A stretch of DNA of 12,323 nucleotides from JADFNO01 sp965369945 (lineage in GTDB: Bacteria; Planctomycetota; Phycisphaerae; Phycisphaerales; SM1A02), in assembly GCA_965369945.1 (NCBI GenBank), contig CBDUST010000116.1, forward strand, positions 1-12,323, read 5' to 3'. The notes under the pieces are model-generated. The model had not been told where the DNA came from and did not search any database. It saw only the letters and a list, made by a program, of their open reading frames with translations. This document shows, one piece after another, positions 7,420-12,323 of the stretch (the stretch's first letter is position 1; every line of letters starts with the position of its first letter). Position numbers and translations under genes: made by a program.

Positions 7420-7724
7420 TTCCAGCCTCCAAGGCCCCGTCCAAGGGGCCATCGAGTCTACGCCCAGCCGGCGATTCGAGCCATCGAGAGAATTCCATAT
7501 CAAATTTCCCGGATTGAAAAAACTCGTCAATCCACTGAATTCACTATTGACTCGGCTTTGGCCATCGGTTATCAAAGTGCTTGAAAGCCTCGCGCCCGCC
7601 CCTGGGCGAGTGGTGTGGGGCTCTTTACCAGATTGAGAGAGACGTTTGTCAAGCCCGCTCGGATTTCGCGCGGGAACTCGTGGTATCGTTCGGCACTGCC
7701 GGACGCATAGGAGGGTTTTGAGAC
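7420..7724. promoter_or_regulatory. divergent intergenic region, sulfotransferase/PEP-CTERM genes
   Basis: Promoters for both flanking genes should lie here, but none is clear. On the - strand a TTGACG (complement of 7525-7530) could be a -35 box without a convincing -10 partner. A hairpin GGCCCC/GGGGCC (7433-7438 and 7445-7450) sits immediately upstream of the sulfotransferase Shine-Dalgarno. On the + strand AGGAGGG (7709-7715) is the ribosome site of the next gene. Confidence 0.45.
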
Positions 7725-8306
7725 ATGGACAAGAGACGACTCTTTGGCGGGGCTTTGCTCGCGGCGGGCCTCACCGCTGGCGCCGCCGGCGACTTTGTCA
7801 TCGGCAGCCAACCGGGCGGGAACTACGTCGGAGCCTACTTCGGCGGGTTCATCCCGTTCAGCATCAACGGCTTCTACGACGAGACCGCCTTCGGCACCGG
7901 GTACGCCCACGCCCAAGGCAGCGCGCTGTCGATCTCCGCCTATGGCTACAGCGTCGTGGACCTCGCCTACACCATCCACTTCAATCCGATTCCATTCCAG
8001 GTGGACGCCGATACGCTGGCGACCGTCTCCTGGGACTTCACGGGCGACACCGATGGCCCCGGCGGCGCGTTCATCGACTCGTTCATCTCCGTGGACGGCC
8101 CCGGCGGCAATCTTGCCTTCGGCGACCTCTTCAATCCAGTGGGCAGCGTCATAATTAACCTGGTCGTTGGAGAGCAATATTCGTTCTTCGGCACGGCGCT
8201 GGCAACGGGGGGCATATCCGAGTTTTCGATCGTCATCCCCGCACCCGGTGGCGCAGCGCTTCTGGGCTTGGCCGGCTTCGCCACAAGACGGCGCCGACGA
8301 CGCTGA
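7725..8306 (+). CDS. secreted protein with PEP-CTERM-like sorting tail
   Basis: A 193-residue exported protein. Residues 1-22 form a signal peptide (MDKRRLFGGALLAAGLTAGAAG, with KRR followed by a small hydrophobic core and Ala/Gly cleavage region). The mature part is rich in Gly, Phe, Tyr, Asp and Ser with beta-strand character, as in many planctomycete surface proteins. The tail at 171-193 is IPAPGG, a short hydrophobic stretch (AALLGLAGFA) and six Arg, matching the PEP-CTERM layout of Pro motif, transmembrane helix and basic end. Such tails are recognised by exosortase-like enzymes, which are not encoded here. AGGAGGG (7709-7715) precedes the ATG by 9 bases. A strong terminator follows. The function of the mature part is unknown; a structural or extracellular-matrix role is a guess. 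Confidence 0.88.
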   Translation: MDKRRLFGGALLAAGLTAGAAGDFVIGSQPGGNYVGAYFGGFIPFSINGFYDETAFGTGYAHAQGSALSISAYGYSVVDLAYTIHFNPIPFQVDADTLATVSWDFTGDTDGPGGAFIDSFISVDGPGGNLAFGDLFNPVGSVIINLVVGEQYSFFGTALATGGISEFSIVIPAPGGAALLGLAGFATRRRRRR

Positions 8307-8332
8307 TCTCATCAGAACTCTGTCGAGTATCC

Positions 8333-8360
8333 AACCCGGCCAACAACGGCCGGGTTTTTT
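8333..8360 (+). terminator. rho-independent terminator of the PEP-CTERM-like gene
   Basis: AACCCGGCC (8333-8341) pairs with GGCCGGGTT (8348-8356) over the loop AACAAC, followed by T's to 8360. The strong GC stem plus T-run is 26 bases after the stop codon at 8306. Confidence 0.93.
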
Positions 8361-8611
8361 CGTGGGCGCCTCTCGACTCAGGTACCCGTCACCTAAACAT
8401 GTCCTTCGATCGGGCCGGGCCCGTCCACGCCGTGTGTTCCTAAGGACACGTTCCCGACAAGCCCCTAGGCCGATCGCAGTAGGGCGACCAACGGCGATTC
8501 CGTGGGTCGGACCCAACTGGTGGTTGAAGGGAATTCCGTCGAACTCGGGTTCCGGACCGCCGTCGAGTTGGCGGGATTGTACTGCTAACCCCAACGGAGC
8601 CAGTTGTGAGT

Positions 8612-8674
8612 TCATGTAGCCGTCTGAATTGCCACGTTCAGGCACATGGCGACGTTGGCGGATGCGTGGATGAG
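8612..8674 (-). repeat. coding-like repeat, copy A (peptide ending LNVAIQTAT-stop)
   Basis: Read on the - strand, this encodes LIHASANVAM...LNVAIQTAT and then TGA. It aligns without gaps to copies at 9473-9535 and 9912-9974. On the low-coordinate side, 8525-8611 continues to resemble 9812-9911. The open frame extends upstream into sequence with no good start codon, so this copy is probably a fragment rather than a gene. Confidence 0.7.
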
Positions 8675-8807
8675 CCGGATTCCCGGTGGAACCTCCGGCC
8701 CGCGATAATTCCAGTAGAATGAACCGCATGGCAGGTGCCGGCTGGGAATCTTTCGGCTGGACGTGATCCGAACACAAGAAAACAAGAACACGAGCGGAGA
8801 TGAACCA

Positions 8808-9386
8808 ATGAGATATCGAGCACCATTCTTAATCGCTACTTTGGCCGCGGGCCTTGTCGTGTGGGGAACGTTTGGCGCGAGCGGGTGGGGGCAGGACCAA
8901 CCGCGGGCAACATCGCAACGAACACCGCAACCGCCGCCGGGATTTCCAGACCTCGTCGGAGGGCTCAAGTCGACGCCCGGCTGCCTGGGTGTTGAACTGG
9001 CCAGAACACAAGGCGGGAAGAACGTCATCGTCGCCTGGTTTGAGAATAAGAAGGCGGTGGTGAAGTGGTACTACAGCGAGACGCATCAACAGGCCATGGA
9101 CCAGTTCTTTGGCCACGATGACGAGGATGACTCGCACACGGTGCTCAAAGGCTTGGACGATGACTTTGGTCCGATCATGGCCATTGCCTCGATCACTATG
9201 GCCGAGAAGCCGTCGTTCGAGGGAACGACGCTGCCAATCTCGCAGATTGCCATCGAACTCTACACGCCGATCAAGGGCGGTTTGTTTCTCGGCGGACGGT
9301 TTGCGCCCGAAGGCGTCAAGGTGGACAGGATGGAGGATTACACGCCGAAGCAGCACCTTGACGACGATGACGGCCATAAGGGATGA
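8808..9386 (+). CDS. exported acidic protein of unknown function
   Basis: A 192-residue protein. Residues 1-28 look like a signal peptide (basic MRYR, hydrophobic FLIATLAAGLVVWG, cleavage near GASGWGQ), followed by a Pro/Gln/Thr-rich linker to about 45. The folded part starts at PDLVGGLKSTPGCLGVELA and contains VIVAWFENKKAVVKWYYSETH, whose style I associate with planctomycete hypothetical proteins, although I cannot name a family. Two acidic/His clusters stand out: FGHDDEDDSH (101-110) and HLDDDDGHKG at the C-terminus; they could bind metal, which is inference. The start at 8808 is preferred over an in-frame ATG at 8763 because it begins the signal peptide directly and has GGAG about 10 bases upstream. 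The palindrome at 9411-9431 lies 24 bases after the stop. Confidence 0.8.
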   Translation: MRYRAPFLIATLAAGLVVWGTFGASGWGQDQPRATSQRTPQPPPGFPDLVGGLKSTPGCLGVELARTQGGKNVIVAWFENKKAVVKWYYSETHQQAMDQFFGHDDEDDSHTVLKGLDDDFGPIMAIASITMAEKPSFEGTTLPISQIAIELYTPIKGGLFLGGRFAPEGVKVDRMEDYTPKQHLDDDDGHKG

Positions 9387-9410
9387 GGGTTGCGGTATGG
9401 ACGGAAGAGT

Positions 9411-9431
9411 CCCGGGGATGGAATCCCCGGG
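9411..9431 (+). repeat. palindromic repeat, variant copy (CCCGGGGAT...ATCCCCGGG)
   Basis: A 9-bp perfect stem (9411-9419 with 9423-9431) over a 3-base loop GGA, just downstream of the acidic secreted protein gene. It has the same layout as the palindromes at 10401-10422 and 11947-11968, with C/G in place of A/T at one pair. No T-run follows on +, so termination would be weak. Confidence 0.7.
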
Positions 9432-9472
9432 CTTTGCGGGGAGGAAGAGCCCTACATCAACCGATTGTGAGG

Positions 9473-9535
9473 TCACGTGGTGGTCTGAATTGCCACGTTG
9501 AGGTAGGTGGCGACGCTGGCGGTTGTGTGGATGAG
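9473..9535 (-). repeat. coding-like repeat, copy B (peptide ending LNVAIQTTT-stop)
   Basis: The - strand encodes LIHTTASVAT...LNVAIQTTT followed by TGA. In this copy an open frame extends upstream to a TTG at 9586, giving a possible 37-residue product with GWLHIKSGSILGPW before the shared peptide. The TTG overlaps the stop of the neighbouring 69-codon ORF as TTGA. Confidence 0.7.
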
Positions 9536-9582
9536 CCAGGGGCCGAGGATTGAGCCGGATTTGATGTGTAACCAGCCGTTGC

Positions 9583-9792
9583 TCAACCCTTATCTACGGA
9601 CGGGTCCAACTCATCCAACACTCGATCGATCGTCTCGCGCATGATGCGCTGTAGCTGATCGGCAGGCGTGTCGATGGTCGTTTCACGCATGCGGTGCTTG
9701 AGAGCCTCTGTGATGCGCCGATCAAAGAGCTGTCGATCGGGCAAGCTGGCGAGTCGTTGTTGCTGCTGATCGTTGAGTTGAATGAATGCCAT
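9583..9792 (-). CDS. possible small hypothetical protein, 69 residues
   Basis: I do not recognise this 69-residue product. It is highly charged and predicted mostly helical (LNDQQQQRLASLPD, then RRITEALKHRMRET, then LQRIMRETIDRVLDELD), which looks more protein-like than the shadow frames around it. No signal peptide or membrane segment is present. The weak point is the start: the ATG at 9790-9792 has no clear Shine-Dalgarno. It lies between repeat copies B and C on the - strand, and its stop overlaps a TTG that opens the frame containing copy B. It may be a genuine small gene, or a remnant of a larger one broken by the repeat block. Confidence 0.4.
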   Translation of the reverse strand: MAFIQLNDQQQQRLASLPDRQLFDRRITEALKHRMRETTIDTPADQLQRIMRETIDRVLDELDPSVDKG

Positions 9793-9911
9793 TGGGGATT
9801 GGCCGGCAGGCGAACAGGTGATCGAACAAGATCCCGTTGAGCTTCAGTTCCGAGCTGGCGCTCGGATTGCCGGGATTGTACTCGCATCCCCAAAGAAGCC
9901 AAGACGTGCGT

Positions 9912-9974
9912 TCACGCTGCTGTCTGAATGGCCACGTTGAGGCACATTGCGACGTTGGCGGTTGCGTGGACTAG
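9912..9974 (-). repeat. coding-like repeat, copy C (peptide ending LNVAIQTAA-stop)
   Basis: The - strand encodes LVHATANVAM...LNVAIQTAA and then TGA. It begins inside the stop codon region of the VOC gene (VOC stop 9971-9973) and in its own frame is preceded at once by a TAG, so it has no start here. Beyond the stop, 9812-9911 resembles 8525-8611, including the stretch reading YNPGNPSASSELKLNG in one frame. Confidence 0.7.
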
Positions 9975-10342
9975 CTACCGCCGCGGTGTTCGCCGACGGA
10001 GAACGCCAGGCCGTCGGGGTCGGTGTACTGTGCGAGTCGCGTGCCGAAGAGTTCTTTGGGTTCTTGAATGCACTGCACATCGTTGGCGACCATTTTCTTA
10101 TGGAATTCATCGAGGTTGGGCACGCTGAGGCCGGGTCGGCAACTGCCGGGGGCTTCGAGGTCTTGGCTGTCGCCAGCGGAACGCGGTTCGTCACTGACAT
10201 GTAGAGCCAGCGTTGCGCCTTGGGTTGCGAATTCGGTCCAATGGGGAGATTCGTACTTCAGGGGAAGACCGACGATGTCTTTGTAGAACGCGACGGATTT
10301 GGGCATGTCGCTGACGAAGACGATGGCGTGGCTTACTTGCAC
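9971..10342 (-). CDS. VOC-family protein (glyoxalase/bleomycin-resistance fold)
   Basis: A 123-residue vicinal-oxygen-chelate protein with two beta-alpha-beta-beta-beta halves. The first half starts VSHAIVFVSDMPKSVAFYKDIVGLPLKY, with H5 a likely metal ligand, and has H48 in TLALHVSD. The second half reads GLSVPNLDEFHKKM, then LAQYTDPDGLAFSVGEH with E118 as a likely ligand. The usual ligand at the start of the second half is replaced by Gly/Leu (71-72), so metal binding may differ. The start is GTG at 10340-10342, with only a weak AAAGG upstream. Family members include isomerases, dioxygenases, thiol transferases and antibiotic-binding proteins; the reaction here cannot be told. It follows the Gfo/Idh gene on the same strand after 102 bases containing palindromic repeats. 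Its stop lies in repeat copy C. Confidence 0.87.
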   Translation of the reverse strand: MQVSHAIVFVSDMPKSVAFYKDIVGLPLKYESPHWTEFATQGATLALHVSDEPRSAGDSQDLEAPGSCRPGLSVPNLDEFHKKMVANDVQCIQEPKELFGTRLAQYTDPDGLAFSVGEHRGGS

Positions 10343-10385
10343 TTGGGAGTCGCCTTTGGGAATCGCCGCGTGTCCGCGGTCAGAA

Positions 10386-10430
10386 CCCAGGGATTGCTAA
10401 CCCAGGGATTGCTATCCCTGGGCGTCGGGG
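10386..10430. repeat. palindromic repeat with duplicated arm (CCCAGGGAT...ATCCCTGGG)
   Basis: The stem CCCAGGGAT/ATCCCTGGG (10401-10409 and 10414-10422) has the loop TGCT. A second copy of the left arm at 10386-10394 can pair with the same right arm. The 32 bases at 10399-10430 are identical to 11945-11976. It lies just past the stop of the Gfo/Idh gene on the - strand and could act as an mRNA end or weak terminator for it, though the following T-run is missing here. Confidence 0.85.
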
Positions 10431-10444
10431 CGCGGTGGGGATGA

Positions 10445-11815
10445 TCAACCTACGCTTGGTGGGGCGAAACCTTCGCGGTAGTTGCGCTTGACGATGGTTT
10501 GGGTGGCCTCTTCGTGGTTGGTGAAGGCTAATTGGGATTTATCCCAGCGCAGTTCCTGGCCGGGGTAACGACTGGCCTTGACGGCCAGCAGCGCGGCTTC
10601 GGTGATCCGAACGCCGTCGGCGAAGGGCGTGCGCAGCTCGGTATCTTTGCCGATGATGTTGTCGACCCACGCGTGCCAGTGGTTGAGTTCGGGGAACTCG
10701 GGAAGGTTCGGCATTTCGAGGCCGTCGGTGACTTGGCCATCGCGCCAAATATCGAGTTTGCCGCCTGCGGATAGAACGAGCACGCCGCCCTCGCACTGGA
10801 CAACGGTCATATTGCTCCCAGGCCAGTCGCCGGCTGGAAGACCCAGCGCCGCTCGTGACGGCGCTTGGTTGCGATCGGAGTAATAGAGCGGGAAGAACGA
10901 ACGGGCGAAGTTGTCCGAATCGACGGCGTAGGTGATTGTCGATCGACACGGATATGTATGGAAGGTATCGGATGGGCTTGGGGCATGCGTCTTGACGGAA
11001 ATAGGTGACGTCAGTTCGTCGTAGCCAAAGAAAATGACATCGAGTACGTGAACGCCCCAATCGCCCAGGCCACCGGTGCCGTGGTCCCACCAGGAACGCC
11101 AAACCAGCGGTAACAGGTGGTCACGATATGGTCTTTCTTCGCAAGGCCCGAGCCAGAGGTCCCAGTTGAGGTGAGTTGGCGGATCGGTTGGATCACTGAG
11201 CACGTGATCGAAGTTGAAATATTGATTGGGGCCGGGCGAGCCGACCCAGGCGTAACCGGCGACGGCCTTGCCGAGGACTCCGGAGCGCAGAATCTCGACG
11301 GCTGCGCGTCGGCCGGGGAAGACCATTCGCTGATTGCCGACTTGTGTTAGGAGGTCGGGTTTGGCTTTGATTGCTCGCTCGATCAAGACGAGTTCTTCGA
11401 GTTGATGGACCAACGGCTTTTGGCCATAGACGTGTTTGTTGTGCGCCAAAGCAGTGAGCATGATGGTCGCGTGGGAGTGATCGGGGGTCGCGACGATCAC
11501 GGCATCGTATTTGTCAACGTGGGTTGTGAATGCTTCGCGATAGTCGGCGCATACGAAGGCGTCGGGGTGCTCTTCCGTAGCTTGGGCGAGGTAGTTTGCA
11601 TCAACGTCGCACAAGCCGACGATCTCGGCCGACGGATGATTGGCGATCTGGTGTCGATCGGCTGCGCCGATGCTGCCAACCACGCCGATCGAGAGCACGC
11701 GCAGTTTGCTGTTGGATTGTGCCGCAGCAGGTCTCGGTAGGCCGAGTGTGGCGACGGTGAGACCGGCGACGCCGGTGGTGCGAAGGAAATCTCGGCGGGA
11801 GAAGTCAGTGATCAT
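10445..11815 (-). CDS. Gfo/Idh/MocA-family oxidoreductase with Tat signal
   Basis: A 456-residue NAD(P)-dependent oxidoreductase. The N-terminus has the twin-arginine motif SRRDFLRTTG (R7-R8) and an Ala-rich end (PRPAAAQ, to 33), so it is predicted to be exported folded by the Tat pathway. The Rossmann part includes LSIGVVGSIGAADRH (41-55), VGLCDVD (66-72) and VIVATPDHSHA (107-116). The family EKP motif appears as QKP (132-134), common in the planctomycete branch. WWDHGTGGLGDWGVHVLDV (242-260) carries the likely substrate-side Asp/His residues. Members act on sugars, inositols and similar polyols; the substrate is unknown. The ATG at 11815 has GGAG 8 bases upstream. A leader hairpin GTGCAT/ATGCAC touches the ribosome-site region, and TGTTACACT (complement of 11871-11879) is a possible extended -10 box. 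Many planctomycete genomes hold numerous copies of this family. Confidence 0.93.
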   Translation of the reverse strand: MITDFSRRDFLRTTGVAGLTVATLGLPRPAAAQSNSKLRVLSIGVVGSIGAADRHQIANHPSAEIVGLCDVDANYLAQATEEHPDAFVCADYREAFTTHVDKYDAVIVATPDHSHATIMLTALAHNKHVYGQKPLVHQLEELVLIERAIKAKPDLLTQVGNQRMVFPGRRAAVEILRSGVLGKAVAGYAWVGSPGPNQYFNFDHVLSDPTDPPTHLNWDLWLGPCEERPYRDHLLPLVWRSWWDHGTGGLGDWGVHVLDVIFFGYDELTSPISVKTHAPSPSDTFHTYPCRSTITYAVDSDNFARSFFPLYYSDRNQAPSRAALGLPAGDWPGSNMTVVQCEGGVLVLSAGGKLDIWRDGQVTDGLEMPNLPEFPELNHWHAWVDNIIGKDTELRTPFADGVRITEAALLAVKASRYPGQELRWDKSQLAFTNHEEATQTIVKRNYREGFAPPSVG

Positions 11816-11825
11816 TTCTTGTCTC

Positions 11826-11869
11826 CTCAGTGCATGGGGTCAGGGCCGGGAGCCGTGCGATGCACCGAG
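11826..11869 (-). promoter_or_regulatory. leader hairpin before the Gfo/Idh gene
   Basis: GTGCAT (11830-11835) pairs with ATGCAC (11860-11865), and after one mismatch CTC (11826-11828) pairs with GAG (11867-11869). In the mRNA the inner part of the stem ends at the Shine-Dalgarno (complement of 11823-11827), so folding could limit ribosome access. The loop is long (24 bases). Confidence 0.3.
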
Positions 11870-11937
11870 GAGTGTAACAGTTGAGTATTGGGCGTGCGGT
11901 GTTTTTTTGTTGGGGCGGGTGATGAGGGAGGATTGAC

Positions 11938-11968
11938 GAAGAAAAACCCAGGGATTGCTATCCCTGGG
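11938..11968 (-). terminator. terminator of rplS built from the palindromic repeat
   Basis: Read on the - strand, CCCAGGGAT-AGCA-ATCCCTGGG (11968-11947) is followed by TTTTTCTTC, a standard rho-independent terminator. It lies 40 bases after the rplS stop. The surrounding 32 bases (11945-11976) are identical to 10399-10430. Confidence 0.85.
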
Positions 11969-12008
11969 CGTCGGGGTCGAGACGTTTGTATGTACCTCGG
12001 GGACGGTG

Positions 12009-12323
12009 TTAGCTGTTGGCGTGCTTGAGGCCACGTCGTTGGTCGCGCAGGCGTCGGCTCTTGCCTATTCGTTTGCGCAGGAAGTAGAGTTTGGATCGGC
12101 GAGCGTCGCCTCGGCGGACGACTTCGATCTTGGCAACGCGCAATGAGTGCAACGGGAAGATACGCTCGACGCCTTCGTTGGCTACGATTCGGCGGACGGT
12201 CAACATTCGGTTGACGCCACGACCTCTGTCCGCAATGAGCACGCCTTGATAGACCTGAATCCGCTCCTTTTCGCCTTCGATGATGCGAAAACTGATATTG
12301 AGCGTATCGCCGACGGTGAAGTA
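12009..12323 (-). CDS. rplS: 50S ribosomal protein L19, 5' end outside window
   Basis: The visible 104 residues start YFTVGDTLNISFRI and run through EGEKERIQVYQGVLIA, the signature ERIFPLHSLRVAKIEVVRRG and RRSKLYFLRKRIGK, as in bacterial L19, which sits at the 30S/50S interface of the ribosome. The full protein is usually about 115-120 residues, so only the first few residues are probably missing. An ATG at 12242 lies inside the protein and is not the real start. The C-terminus is short and basic (RRLRDQRRGLKHANS). In many bacteria rplS is last in an rpsP-rimM-trmD-rplS operon; a terminator right after it agrees with that, but the other genes are outside the window. Confidence 0.96.
   Translation of the reverse strand, partial: YFTVGDTLNISFRIIEGEKERIQVYQGVLIADRGRGVNRMLTVRRIVANEGVERIFPLHSLRVAKIEVVRRGDARRSKLYFLRKRIGKSRRLRDQRRGLKHANS

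Larger units (their letters stand above)
8307..8807. other. 501-base intergenic region with terminator and repeat copy
   Basis: The first part holds the terminator of the PEP-CTERM-like gene. From 8361 to about 8520 no gene is seen; a loose inverted pair GTCCTT/AAGGAC (8401-8406 and 8442-8447) is the only structure noted. About 8525-8674 carries the coding-like repeat shared with 9473-9535 and 9812-9974. The last 130 bases must hold the promoter of the following gene, but no clear -35/-10 pair is seen. Confidence 0.5.

Noticed and set aside
6589..7584. 331-codon open frame on + opposite the sulfotransferase gene
   Set aside because: The - strand has intact TPR and sulfotransferase motifs with a good ribosome site; the + frame has no recognisable domain.
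7646..7689. Sigma-70 promoter TTGTCA...TATCGT before the PEP-CTERM-like gene
   Set aside because: The spacing of about 32 bases between the two boxes is far too long.
7572..8777. 401-codon open frame on the - strand opposite the PEP-CTERM-like gene
   Set aside because: It crosses a good signal-peptide gene and its terminator on the other strand. Part of it reads the repeat block in a frame where differences change amino acids, so this frame is not the selected one.
9411..9431. Rho-independent terminator for the acidic secreted protein gene
   Set aside because: The stem is strong but no T-run follows on the + strand; it is listed as a repeat only.
8829..9476. 215-codon open frame on - opposite the acidic secreted protein
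   Set aside because: The + strand protein has a signal peptide and ribosome site; the - frame has no features of its own.
8612..9974. Integron attC sites between small genes
   Set aside because: The repeats are spaced like cassette boundaries, but I find no RYYYAAC/GTTRRRY core pair in the right arrangement and no integrase gene; the pattern of silent changes points to coding sequence.
1..12323. CRISPR array or defence island
   Set aside because: No regularly spaced repeats, cas-like genes, nucleases or methylases are present; the SNF2/SWIM pair alone is not evidence of defence.

Overview
The window looks like a piece of a planctomycete chromosome, probably Phycisphaerae-like. This is inferred from gene content, not from any database match. 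The clues are a secreted protein with a PEP-CTERM-type tail ending in six arginines, a Tat-exported Gfo/Idh/MocA oxidoreductase with a QKP motif, a TPR-sulfotransferase, generally GC-rich coding sequence, and plain Shine-Dalgarno signals.

Left part (1-5460, all on +): the 3' part of a tRNA-Lys(UUU) is followed by a large SNF2-family ATPase (96-3374). Its stop overlaps by ATGA the start of a SWIM zinc-finger protein (3371-4273), so the two form a translationally coupled pair. Then come a small Pro/Gln-rich protein of unknown role (4471-4827) and a stand-alone STAS-domain protein of the anti-anti-sigma type (5004-5459).

Middle (5460-8807): a 460-base gene-free stretch is rich in secondary structure. 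It holds a 19-bp perfect inverted repeat, a competing nearer hairpin, a stem that buries a Shine-Dalgarno, and short ACACAGAT-type tandem units. A TPR-sulfotransferase (5920-7419, -) is divergent from a PEP-CTERM-like secreted protein (7725-8306, +), which ends in a clear rho-independent terminator.

Right part (8808-12323): a secreted acidic protein of unknown function (+), a small uncertain ORF (-), a VOC-family protein (-), a Tat-type Gfo/Idh/MocA oxidoreductase (-) and the 5'-truncated gene for ribosomal protein L19 (-). Two repeat families lie between these genes. One is a palindrome of the type CCCxGGGAT-loop-ATCCCxGGG (three copies), of which one forms a good terminator for rplS. The other is a block of about 63 bp in three copies (8612, 9473, 9912) that reads on the - strand as a conserved peptide ending ...LNVAIQTxx-stop; between two of the copies the differences fall mostly at third codon positions.

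Apart from the SNF2/SWIM pair, the genes show no obvious common pathway. No complete new system can be claimed. The repeat families and the structured 5460-5919 spacer are the parts least explained by known genes.
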